Of a DNA stretch of 64,000 nucleotides, positions 43,985 through 53,100 are shown piece after piece (within the stretch, counting starts at the first letter, position 1; each line of letters starts with the position of its first letter). The stretch is from Arsenicicoccus piscis (GTDB taxonomy: Bacteria > Actinomycetota > Actinomycetes > Actinomycetales > Dermatophilaceae). The position numbers and the translations under genes were made by a program. The notes under the pieces are model-generated. The model did not search any database, had not been told where the DNA came from, and worked only from the letters and a program-made list of their open reading frames with translations. The stretch covers positions 248,001 to 312,000 of the forward strand of contig NZ_JAKZHV010000001.1 in NCBI RefSeq assembly GCF_022568835.1, given 5' to 3'.

Positions 43985-45477
43985 CAGCCACCCGCCCCGG
44001 TGATGACGGCGCCGACGGTGCGCAGGATGATCTTGGCGTCCAGCCACAGCGACCAGTTCTGGATGTAGTAGTTGTCGAACCGGGCGCGCTCCTCGATGGA
44101 GGTGTCGCCACGCAGCCCGTTGACGGCGGCCCAGCCGGTCAGCCCGCACGGCACGCGGTGGCGTGCGTGGTAGGAGGGGTAGAGCTCCCCGAACTGCTGG
44201 ACGAAGTAGGGCCGCTCGGGTCGCGGACCGACGACGCTCATGTCGCCGCGCAGAATGTTGAACAGCTGCGGCAGCTCGTCGAGCGAGGTCTTGCGGATGA
44301 ACTTGCCCCACGCCGACAGCCGCTTGTCGTTGGCGATGTTCCAGTTGGTCTGGGACTCCGCGTCGTTGACCGGACGCATGGAGCGGAACTTCATGACCCG
44401 CACGGGCTCGCCGTCGACGCCGACCCGGTCCTGCTCGAAGATGATGCCGGGCCCGCCGTCGAGCCGGCAGCCCAGCGCGAGCAGACCCATGAGGGGGCTG
44501 AGGACGAGCACCGCGAAGCCCGACAGCAGCACGTCGAGCAGGCGCTTGATCCGCCAGGTCCAGGACCGGTGCGCCGCCCGGCGCAGCCGCACCAGGGGGA
44601 CGCCCCAGACGGTGTCCATGTCGCCCTCGACGTGGTGCAGCTCGTAGAGCCGTGGCACGACGAACAGCTCGGCGTCCAGCTTGTCGCAGGTCCGGATCAT
44701 GTCGACCATCTGGTGCTCCTTGACCGACGAGAAGGCGACGATCAGGACGTGCGCGTGGTGCTCGATCATCATCTCCTCGAGGCTGTCGGCCGTGCCGAGG
44801 ACCGGCAGCGAGGTGTCGACCGTCGGGTGCACCTCGAGCACGCGAGGGTCGGCGTCGAGGTAGCCCACCGGATTGAGCCCGTAGGCCGGGTGGTCCATCA
44901 GGATCTTCGCGATCTCGCGGCCGACGAAGCCCGCCCCGAGGACGAGCGTGCGGTGCCCCACGCGGCGCCGGGCGCGGGCCCACCGGATCAGGGTGTAGGC
45001 GATCAGCCGACCGACCATGACGAGCAGGAAGACCGTCGCGGCGAACGTCAGCGGGTGGTTGCTGGTCGAGGACGACCACACCCCCTCCTTGCGCGCGATC
45101 GAGACGATCAGGCCGGTGAACGCGGACGCGATGATGACCCGGCCGAGGATGCCGGGGAGGTCCTCCAGCACCGACAGGTTCAGTCGCGAGCGGTAGAGCT
45201 TGCTGCTGCCGAAGAGGAGCAGCAGGCACACGGTGGTGCCCAGGCCCACGGCCCAGTCGGGCCGCCAGAACAGGAAGGAGAGCAGGCACGCCAGCACGTC
45301 GGAGGCAACGGTCAGCTGGGGGACCCCCCGAAAGAGTGACCAGCTGAGGCGGTCCGGGTCCGGCTCGTGCCGGCCTGCGGGGAGGAGGTCTACGGAGCGA
45401 CGGGGAGCCTCACCCTTGGCTCGCCTGCCGGCCCGATGGCGTGCTGCAGCGCGGCGGCCCCGCGTGGAAATGCTCAT
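43984..45477 (-). CDS. polyprenyl-phosphate sugar phosphotransferase (WbaP/ExoY type)
   Basis: 497 residues, start ATG at 45477 behind AAGGACGAG. Four N-terminal membrane helices (e.g. QLTVASDVLACLLSFLFW, AVGLGTTVCLLLLFG), a Rossmann-like CoA-binding domain (HRTLVLGAGFVGREIAKILM), one more membrane segment (LLDVLLSGFAVLVLSPLMGL) and the catalytic domain with IFEQDRVGVDGEPVRVMKFRSM, KFIRKTSLDELPQLFNILRGDMSVVGPRPERP and CGLTGWAAVNG. These enzymes load the first sugar-phosphate on undecaprenyl phosphate for exopolysaccharide or glycoprotein. No flippase or polymerase is visible in the window. Confidence 0.92.
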   Translation of the reverse strand: MSISTRGRRAAARHRAGRRAKGEAPRRSVDLLPAGRHEPDPDRLSWSLFRGVPQLTVASDVLACLLSFLFWRPDWAVGLGTTVCLLLLFGSSKLYRSRLNLSVLEDLPGILGRVIIASAFTGLIVSIARKEGVWSSSTSNHPLTFAATVFLLVMVGRLIAYTLIRWARARRRVGHRTLVLGAGFVGREIAKILMDHPAYGLNPVGYLDADPRVLEVHPTVDTSLPVLGTADSLEEMMIEHHAHVLIVAFSSVKEHQMVDMIRTCDKLDAELFVVPRLYELHHVEGDMDTVWGVPLVRLRRAAHRSWTWRIKRLLDVLLSGFAVLVLSPLMGLLALGCRLDGGPGIIFEQDRVGVDGEPVRVMKFRSMRPVNDAESQTNWNIANDKRLSAWGKFIRKTSLDELPQLFNILRGDMSVVGPRPERPYFVQQFGELYPSYHARHRVPCGLTGWAAVNGLRGDTSIEERARFDNYYIQNWSLWLDAKIILRTVGAVITGAGG

Positions 45478-45627
45478 CTCGTCCTTGCCTGTCGACCTCG
45501 GCCCCCTGACCGTCCTGCTCCGCAGCACCCAGGCTGGCATGACCCTCACGGGGCGTGTGGTTGTTTAGGCTTCATCGAGATTCAGCGCCACCCGTTCGGG
45601 TACGACGTTCAACGGATTGCCATTCAC

Positions 45628-45657
45628 ATCCTACAGAAAGCGATCATATCCCGCCAA
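45628..45657 (-). promoter_or_regulatory. promoter of the sugar-transferase operon
   Basis: Leftward TTGGCG (45657-45652) and TAGGAT (45633-45628) are spaced by 18 bases, in an unusually AT-rich 150-base stretch. The leader to the ATG at 45477 is about 145 bases. No stable hairpin was found in it. Confidence 0.5.
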
Positions 45658-45708
45658 AATTGCCACCCATTTCTCATCTGAGTGCATTCGGATAAGCGTC
45701 ATTGACGC

Positions 45709-46974
45709 TCAGTGACGAGCGACGCCCTCGGCGCGAGCCGCCGCCGCCACGGCCGACGACACGGCAGCCACGACACCGGGCTCGAACGGCCCGGGGATGA
45801 TCCGCTCCGGCGTCGGGTCGGGCACGCAGTCCGCGATGGCCTGCGCGGCGGCGAGCTTCATCCCCGCGGAGATCTGCGCCGCCCCGCAGTCGAGGGCACC
45901 CTTGAAGATGCCTGGGAAGGCGAGCACGTTGTTGACCTGGTTGGGGTAGTCGCTGCGCCCGGTCGCGACGATGGCGGCGTGCCGGTGCGCCACCTCGATG
46001 GGCACCTCGGGGTTGGGGTTGGCCAGCCCGAAGATCACCGCGTCCGGAGCCATCCGCGCCACCCACTCCTCGGGCACCTGGCCCCCGGAGACGCCGATGA
46101 ACACCTCGGCGTCGACCAGGGCTGCGGCGAGGTCGCCGAACACGTTGCGTGGGTTCGCGCGCCGGGCGATGTCGGTCAGGTGGTCCGGCAGACCGGGCTG
46201 CTGCTCGAACCCGATGATGCCCTTGCGGTTGCACACGATCAGGTCCTCGACCCCCGCGTGCAGCAGCGCCTCGGCGATGGCCACGCCGGCAGCGCCCGCG
46301 CCCTGCACCACGACGCGCAGCCCCGCGAGGTCACGCCCGAGCGCCTTGGCCGCGTTGGTGAGGGCTGCCAGCGTGACGATGGCCGTGCCGTGCTGGTCGT
46401 CGTGGAAGACCGGGATGTCCAGGCGTTCCTGCAGCCGTCGCTCCACCTCGAAGCACCGCGGCGCGCTGATGTCCTCGAGGTTGATCCCGCCGAAGCTCGG
46501 TGCGAGCGCCGCCACCGTCTCCACGATCTGGTCGACGTCAGTCGTGTCCAGGCAGATCGGCACCGAGTCGATGCCCGCGAAGTGCTTGAAGAGCATCGCC
46601 TTGCCCTCCATCACCGGCATCGCGGCCTCCGGGCCGATGTTGCCGAGACCGAGCACGGCGGTGCCGTCGCTCACCACCGCGATGGTGCGTCCCACCCGGG
46701 TGTAGCTGCGCACCAGCGACTGGTCCTGCGCGATCGCCTCGCACACCCGGGCGACCCCCGGGCTGTAGGCCATCGACAGGTCCGTGGTGTCCCGTAGCGG
46801 CACGCGCAGGTTCGTCTCAAGCTTGCCGCCGAGGTGCAGGGCGAAGACCGGGTCGGTCGGGTCGAACGCGGGCTGCATGGCGTCGGGCTGCATGGCGTCG
46901 GGCTGCATGGCGTCGGGCTGCAGGTGATCGGGCTGGGTGTGGTCGGGGAGGGTGCAGGCGGGCTGCGCGCACAT
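45709..46974 (-). CDS. NAD(P)-dependent malic enzyme
   Basis: 421 residues from ATG at 46974. Oxidative decarboxylation of malate to pyruvate. Core blocks: [19 protein letters not shown] (catalytic Tyr), [19 protein letters not shown] (Lys), [36 protein letters not shown] (metal ligands) and [20 protein letters not shown] (cofactor), then [11 protein letters not shown]. The N-terminus before [11 protein letters not shown] is a low-complexity Gln/Pro/Asp/Met leader with QPDAM repeated three times. No phosphotransacetylase domain, unlike MaeB. Confidence 0.92.
   Translation of the reverse strand: MCAQPACTLPDHTQPDHLQPDAMQPDAMQPDAMQPAFDPTDPVFALHLGGKLETNLRVPLRDTTDLSMAYSPGVARVCEAIAQDQSLVRSYTRVGRTIAVVSDGTAVLGLGNIGPEAAMPVMEGKAMLFKHFAGIDSVPICLDTTDVDQIVETVAALAPSFGGINLEDISAPRCFEVERRLQERLDIPVFHDDQHGTAIVTLAALTNAAKALGRDLAGLRVVVQGAGAAGVAIAEALLHAGVEDLIVCNRKGIIGFEQQPGLPDHLTDIARRANPRNVFGDLAAALVDAEVFIGVSGGQVPEEWVARMAPDAVIFGLANPNPEVPIEVAHRHAAIVATGRSDYPNQVNNVLAFPGIFKGALDCGAAQISAGMKLAAAQAIADCVPDPTPERIIPGPFEPGVVAAVSSAVAAAARAEGVARH
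46871..46920 (-). repeat. 15-bp tandem repeat in the malic-enzyme leader
   Basis: GGCTGCATGGCGTCG occurs three times in tandem (46871-46915), with a diverged fourth. In frame it encodes DAMQP units at residues 22-36, outside the catalytic fold. Confidence 0.9.
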
Positions 46975-47270
46975 GGTGTGATCCTTCGGCAGGGCGGCTC
47001 TCGAGCGGGGCTCGAGGGGCGCTCGGGTGGTGCAGCGCTGGAGGCGGCCGGTGGATCTACGGCTCGAGGTCGCGACCTGGTGCCGCAGGGTGCGCGGCGG
47101 GTCGATCCCAGCAAGGAGCAGGTGCCGCCACCCTAGGAGGGCCGTCCGCGGTCGGCAAGGACGCTCGCGGGGGTGGGACACGGATCACACGGTTACCCGG
47201 GGCCGCGACCGGACGCCCACGCTCCGCGGTAGACCCCGCGCGGCCAGAGGGGGCACGGCAAGATGGGCGC

Positions 47271-48350
47271 ATGGACGAGCCCGCGAGACCGACGACCGAC
47301 GAGCGGGTGGCCATCGTCCTCAACCCGTCCAAGCCCGGCGCCGCCGAGGCCCGAGGCCTGGTCGAGGCGGCCGTGCGGGCCCGGGGGTTCGAGCCGGTGG
47401 TGCACCTCACGACCGTGGCGGAGCCGGGGGCGACGCAGGCGCGCGAGGCGCTGCAGGGCGACTGCACGGCGATCGTGGTCGTGGGCGGCGACGGCACCGT
47501 GCGCGAAGTGGTGCACGCCCTCGTGGACTCGCCCCGCCGGGTGCCGCTCGGCATCGTGCCGCTCGGCACGGCCAACCTCTTCGCGCGCAACCTGTCCCTG
47601 GCCATCCCCCACCGGGCCATGTCCCGGGGCGGGCGACGCCGGCAGGTGGAGCACGCGATCCAGGTCGCGCTCGACGGCGCGACGACGGCCGTCGACGTCG
47701 GGGTCGCCCGGTTCGGGGAGCCCACCGAGCGGCACCTGTTCCTCGTCGTCGCCGGCATCGGGTGGGACGCCGAGACGGTGCTGGCCACCCGCCCGGAGCT
47801 GAAGCAGCGGATCGGCTGGGGGGCCTACTTCGCGTCGGGGCTGCGCCGGCTGGGCCGTCGGGGCGTGCCGATGACCCTGCAGATCGGTGGCCGACCGCCG
47901 GTCTCGGTGCGGGCGTGGAGCGTCCTCGCCGGCAACTGCGGCCGGATTCCCTTGGGCGCCACGGTGTTTCCCGACGCGCGCTACGACGACGGCGTGCTCG
48001 ACGTGCTGACCGTGCAACCCATGCTGCCACACCGGTGGGTCGGGGTGGCCGCGACCGGGCTGTCGCACCGAGCCGTGCCCGAGCCGCTGAGCGGACTGCA
48101 CTACGAGCGCGCGGCGCGGCTCGAGGTCGTCCCCGACCGGCCGATGCCGGTACAGCTGGACGGCGACGCCTTCGCCGCGGTGCCGCGGCTGGACCTCTCG
48201 GTGCTCACCCGCGCCCTCACCGTGCGCGTCGGCCGGCCGCGCGTCGGCCGGCCGCGCCCCGGCCGGTCGCGCCCCGGCCGGACCGCACGCGAAGCCGCCC
48301 GCGTGTCCACCCGTCGCAACCGTCGACCCGAGGCGACGGACCGGCGCTAG
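47271..48350 (+). CDS. diacylglycerol/lipid kinase (DagK family)
   Basis: 359 residues. VAIVLNPSKPGAAEARGLVE, then the nucleotide-binding CTAIVVVGGDGTVREVVHAL (GGDGT) and LGIVPLGTANLFARNLSL. GDAFAAVPRLDLSVL-like C-terminal lobe (MPVQLDGDAFAAVP) completes the fold. It phosphorylates a lipid or sphingoid-like alcohol, commonly diacylglycerol recycling or glycolipid synthesis. The final 50 residues are a basic repeat tail (GRPRVGRPRPGRSRPGR), probably disordered. Confidence 0.88.
   Translation: MDEPARPTTDERVAIVLNPSKPGAAEARGLVEAAVRARGFEPVVHLTTVAEPGATQAREALQGDCTAIVVVGGDGTVREVVHALVDSPRRVPLGIVPLGTANLFARNLSLAIPHRAMSRGGRRRQVEHAIQVALDGATTAVDVGVARFGEPTERHLFLVVAGIGWDAETVLATRPELKQRIGWGAYFASGLRRLGRRGVPMTLQIGGRPPVSVRAWSVLAGNCGRIPLGATVFPDARYDDGVLDVLTVQPMLPHRWVGVAATGLSHRAVPEPLSGLHYERAARLEVVPDRPMPVQLDGDAFAAVPRLDLSVLTRALTVRVGRPRVGRPRPGRSRPGRTAREAARVSTRRNRRPEATDRR
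48228..48288 (+). repeat. 15-bp repeats encoding the basic tail of the lipid kinase
   Basis: CGCGTCGGCCGGCCG is repeated twice and CGCCCCGGCCGGTCG-like units twice more. They encode VGRPR and PGRSR units. This is one of several short in-frame tandem repeats at chain ends in the window. Confidence 0.75.
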
Positions 48351-48386
48351 GTTGGAGAGGTCTACCTCCGGAAAGGACCGCAGCGG

Positions 48387-49580
48387 ATGACCGTCGACGC
48401 CTCGCGCGCGCACGACCCGGCCTGGTTCCGCCAGGTGCTCGGCCTCTACCCCACCGGCGTGTGCGCCGTCACCGGTCTGGTCGACGGCGAGCCGGTCGGC
48501 ATGGTCGTCGGCACCTTCACGTCGGTGTCGCTCGACCCCCCACTGGTCGCCTTCCTGCCCGCGACGACGTCCTACAGCTGGGCCCGGATCCGGTCCAGCG
48601 GCCACTTCTGCATCAACGTGCTGTCCGCGAACCAGGAGTCCACCTGCCGGGCCCTCGCGTCTCGCTCCGCCGACAAGTTCGCGGGCGTGGCCTGGCACCC
48701 GGCGGAGACCGGGTCCCCCATCATCGACGGCGCGGTCGCCTGGATCGACTGCGACCTCGAGACCGTGCACGAGGCGGGCGACCACCACATCGCCATCGGC
48801 CGGGTGCGCGACCTGGACGTCCAGGAGCCCGGCGTGCCGCTGCTGTTCTTTCAGGGCGGCTTCGGGCGGTTCTCACCGCACATGATGGTCACCGACCTGC
48901 AGACGCGTCCCGAGCAGCGGCTCATCGACCAGGCCCGCACCCGCATCGAGCAGGTCGCCGAGGCCAGCGGCTGCCAGGTGGTCGCCGCCCGCGTCGGGTG
49001 GGACGGGCTCACCATGCTCGCCGGGGCCGGCTCCCCCGCCGACCCGCGCGTCCCCACCCGGGCCATCGGCGAGGTGGTGCCGCTCCAGGCCCCGCTCGGC
49101 GCCTGGTGGGTGGCGTTCGGGTCGGAGGCCGACCAGGAGCGCTGGCTGGCGCAGGTCGCCGACTTCGAGCGCGCCGACTTCCGGGCCGCTCTGGCCGCCA
49201 TCCGGGCGGCAGGCTTCGGTCTCGGGCTGCGTCAGCCCGTCCCGCACACCGAGGGGTTGCTGGCCTCCCGCCCGGTGTCGGGCGAGAGCCTCACCTCCGT
49301 CGAGCGGCAGGCGTGGCAGCAGCTCGCTGCCGACCCGCGCGAGTACGTCCCGACCGAGGACACGCTGGACCAGCCGACGGCTGCGCTGCCGGACGTCATC
49401 AGCGTGTGGGCGCCGACCTTCGACGCCGACGGGCGCTCCAGCGTCGGCGTCATGCTGAGCGGCTTCGCCCACGACGAGCGGCCGCTGCGGTTCTACGCCG
49501 ACCAGGTGCGCGCGCTGGCGGACGAGGTGACCCGCCTGGCGGGCGGACGGTCTACCGTCACGCCTTCTGACCGCGGGTGA
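48387..49580 (+). CDS. flavin reductase-like protein with long C-terminal domain
   Basis: 397 residues. Residues 10-165 form a flavin-reductase (FMN-binding split-barrel) domain: WFRQVLGLYPTGVCAVTGLV, VGTFTSVSLDPPLVAFLPA, GHFCINVLSANQES and GDHHIAIGRVRDL. The C-terminal 220 residues (PEQRLIDQARTRIEQVAEAS ... VISVWAPTFDADGRSSVGVM) resemble an IclR-type effector or GAF-like domain, a known fusion in actinobacterial flavin reductases linked to monooxygenases. GGAAAGGA precedes the ATG. The last 23 bases overlap the convergent lipoprotein gene. Confidence 0.82.
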   Translation: MTVDASRAHDPAWFRQVLGLYPTGVCAVTGLVDGEPVGMVVGTFTSVSLDPPLVAFLPATTSYSWARIRSSGHFCINVLSANQESTCRALASRSADKFAGVAWHPAETGSPIIDGAVAWIDCDLETVHEAGDHHIAIGRVRDLDVQEPGVPLLFFQGGFGRFSPHMMVTDLQTRPEQRLIDQARTRIEQVAEASGCQVVAARVGWDGLTMLAGAGSPADPRVPTRAIGEVVPLQAPLGAWWVAFGSEADQERWLAQVADFERADFRAALAAIRAAGFGLGLRQPVPHTEGLLASRPVSGESLTSVERQAWQQLAADPREYVPTEDTLDQPTAALPDVISVWAPTFDADGRSSVGVMLSGFAHDERPLRFYADQVRALADEVTRLAGGRSTVTPSDRG

Positions 49581-50016
49581 CGTTGACCGTGCAGCCGTCG
49601 GCGGCCTTGGTGAGCTTGGTGGTCAGCTCGACCTTGACCTCCTGACCGGGCTGCACCTTCTCGAGCAGCTTGACCGCGCGACCCATGACGTCCGAGCCGT
49701 GCACCCAGTTGATGACGATGACGTAGTCGCGGGCCTCCTTGGCCGAGGACTTCAGCGTCCCCGTGACCTTCTGGTCGCCCAGCTTGGTGTCGCACTGCCC
49801 GTCCATCGTCAAGTCCTTGCGGGCCCCCTCGACGTCCTTGAGCGCGGGCGGGGTCGCGAGGTCCTTCGGGGAGATCCCGGCGTCGTTGATGGTGACCTTC
49901 GCCGAGGCGGCGGTGCTGGGTGCGGCGTCTCCGCCGGAGCCCGAGCACCCGCTGAGGGCGACCGCTGCGGTCAGGGCAGCTCCCGCGTAGATCCACGCCG
50001 GGCGTCGAACGAGCAT
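49558..50016 (-). CDS. small secreted lipoprotein, paralogue of the 4.35 kb lipoprotein
   Basis: 152 residues from ATG at 50016; CGGAAGGAAGC-type ribosome site. Signal with lipobox ALSGC. After a Ser/Ala-rich stretch the domain ARKDLTMDGQC ... VTGTLKSSAKEARDYVIVI ... VQPGQEVKVELTTKLTKAADGCTVNVTRGQKA matches the first lipoprotein in order and spacing, with two conserved cysteines at its ends. Lies directly upstream of the giant surface protein's 3' end, same strand; no functional link is proven. Confidence 0.8.
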   Translation of the reverse strand: MLVRRPAWIYAGAALTAAVALSGCSGSGGDAAPSTAASAKVTINDAGISPKDLATPPALKDVEGARKDLTMDGQCDTKLGDQKVTGTLKSSAKEARDYVIVINWVHGSDVMGRAVKLLEKVQPGQEVKVELTTKLTKAADGCTVNVTRGQKA

Positions 50017-50105
50017 GTCAGTCCTGCTTCCTTCCGGAGACTCGAGCCAGCGCTGCGCACTGTGCGTAATCACGCTACTACGTTGCGTAGGGAGTTGGTA
50101 GGAGA

Positions 50106-53100
50106 TCAGGCGGTCTGTCCGCGTCTGCGCCGCGCGGCGAGGATCACCAGGGCCAGACCCGCGGCGAGCAGGCCGAGGCCGGCCAGCAGCGTGGTCCACA
50201 CGTCCGCGCCGGTGTGGGCGAGGATCATGCCGGTGCGTGGGTCGACCCGCACCAGCTTGCCGTCCGGACCGAGGACGTAGATCGGACCGCCGTGGACGCC
50301 CGGCGGGACGCCGATCCAGGTGTAGCCCGGGGGCAGCTGCGGCAGGCCGACCAGGCCGGGGTTGCCCGGGCCGGTGACGACGCCACCGGGCAGGCCGGGG
50401 CGGGCCACCGAGGTGATCTTGGTGATCGCGGTCGAGGTCTGGTCCTCGGCGCGGACGACGGCGTCGCCGCCGCCCGCCACCTGGCCGACGCCCTTGACGG
50501 TCGCAAAGTTGTCGATCGAGCCGGCCGCCTGGTCACCGAGGGTGATCGTGTAGGTCGTCGAGCAGCTGCGGCTCTGGCTCGGCTGCAGCGGGCCCTGGCC
50601 GCAGGTCAGCGCCTTGGTGCCGGAGAGACCGAGGTAGGGGTCCTCGACCACGATCGGGTCCAGGGCCACCGCGCCGGTGTTGGTCACCCGGAAGGTGAAC
50701 GTGATCCGGTCGCCGGCGTCCTTCTGGCCGTTCCTGTTGGCGTCGACCACCGGGCCCGCGATCTTGTCGATCGCGACCCGCGGCGTGCCGTTGAGCGCCG
50801 TGGACGTGGAGTCGGTGTCGGCGGGGGCGTCCAGCCCGGAGCCGTCGGGCGGCGTCGCGGTCGCCTCGGCGACGTTCTCGACGGTGCCGTTGGCGAAGTC
50901 GGACTCGGCGAGCACCTTGGTCGCCACCGGGCAGGTGCGCGACTGGCCGGGGGCCAGGGCGCGGGTCGGGTCGCTCGCGTCGGGGCAGGCCAGCGGTGCG
51001 TCGGCCGGGTAGCCCGCGACGGCGTCGGTGACGCTCACATCGGTCAGCGGGACGTTGCCGGTGTTGGTGACCACGAAGGTGTAGCGGATCGTGTCGCCCG
51101 GGTCCTGCTTGCCGTTGCGGATGACGTCCAGCACGTCGCTCGCGCTCTTGTCGACGGTCAGCGTCGCGGTCGGCCTGGTCGCCAGGTCGGCGGTGTCGCT
51201 GACCGGCGTCAGCGCGACGGTGGTGACGCCCTCGGGCAGGGCGCCCATCGTGGTGGCCGTGTTGGTCACGGTGCCCGCGAGGATGTCGGCCTGGGTGAGG
51301 ACGTAGGGCATGGTGAGGCCGGTGGTGCCGTCCGGACGCAACATGCCGCAGACGCGCTTCTCGTGCGGGGCGAGCGCCTTGGTCTCCGCGCCGTTGAGGC
51401 ACGCGATGGGCTCGCTCGACAGCATCGGGTCACTGATGGCCGGGTTGTCGACCCGCAGGTTGCCGTCGTTGGTCATGGTGAAGCCGTAGGTCGCGATGTC
51501 GCCGGGGTCGACCTGGCCGTTGCCGTTGACGTCCGTGACCGTGACCGTCTTGTCGAGCACCAGCCGCGAGTAGGCCTCGGCCTTGGTCTCCGCGTGGGCG
51601 TTCGGCGAGGTGGCCGGGCCGAAGGCCGAGCCCACCACGGCGGTGGCATCGTTCGGGATGACCTGGGTGCCGTCCAGCTCCGCGGTGAGGATGTCCTGCG
51701 CCGTGATGGTGTAGGTGCGCGGCGAGCAGATCTGGCTGCGGGCCGGCATCAGGATCGGGGTCTCGGTGCCGAGCAGGCAGGCGTCACCGTTCATGCCCAG
51801 CTTCGGGTCGGTGATGGTCAGGCTGGTCAGCGGCACGTTGCCGGTGTTGGTGATGGTGAAGGCGTAGGTGATCGTCTCGCCCGGGTCGACATGGCCGTCG
51901 GCGTCCAGGTCGTTCCAGTTCTCCGTCTTCGCCAGCGAGGCGTTGGGCGTGCCGGCGATGACCGCCTGGTCGGTCGAGGACACCTGGTCCGGCGCGGTGA
52001 CGCCCGGCGGCACGGCCGCGTCGGCGGTCGCCGTGTTGTCGATGTGGCCGAACGAGATGTCGTTCTGGGTGATGGTGTAGGGCGGCGTGGTGCAGTAGCG
52101 CGCCTCGCCCGGCAGCAGTGCCGTGGTGCCGCAGATCGCGTTGTTGATGCCGATCCGCGGGTCGCTGAAGTAGACCGTGGTGAGCGACGCGCTACCGGTG
52201 TTGGTGACGAGGAAGGTGTACTGCAGGGTGTCCCCGGCGTCGACCGCACCGCTGTTGTTGACGTCGACCGTGCGGGTGGCCGTCGGGTTGGCCGAGGTGG
52301 CGCCGTCGTGCGACTTCACCAGGGTGAGGGCGGCCTTGGCGACCAGCGGCGTGGTCACCGAGTCGGCGGCGTCCACCACGGTGCCGTCCGGGGCGGTGCC
52401 GGCCACGGTCGCCCGGTTGACGAGCACCTGGGCGTCCACGTCGGCCTGCTCGACCTGGCCGTCACGGGTGCAGGTGGCGGACTGCCCCGGGGCCAGCGTC
52501 GTCTTGGCGCAGGTCATCGGGCCGGTGCCGACGTGCGCGTCGGTCAGCTGCACGGTGCTGAGCGTGACGTTGCCGGTGTTGGTCACCGTGAAGGTGTAGG
52601 TGATGCGGTCCGGCGCGAGGGCGGGAACGGCGACCGGCGTGCTCTGGGCGGCGTGGCCCGCGTCGCCGGCGATGCCGTTGCCGTTGGTGTCGGTCGGCGT
52701 GCTGCCGACCTTGTCCAGCGCGATCGACGGCGCCGAGGTGATGGCGCGGACGAACCGGGACTGCGCGTTGACCCGCGTCCTGGCCCCGTTGAGCCCGATC
52801 GCCGCGGCGGTGGCGTCGTTGACGATCTGTCCGGCGTCCGCGTCGGCCTGGGTGGCCAGGTAGGTCGTCACCGGGCAGGTGCGGGTCGCCCCGGGCGCCA
52901 GCACGTCGGTGGCCAGGCCGCAGGCCGCGTTGGTCAGCTTGAGCTTGGCGTCGGTGATCGTGACGTTGTTCACCGAGGTCGTGCCGGTGTTGGTGACGGT
53001 GAAGGTGTAGGTCATCGAGTCACCCGCACCGACGCGGCCGTCGCGGTTGGTGTCCACCAGGGTCGAGCCGGTCTTGACCATCGCGATGCTGACGGTGCCC

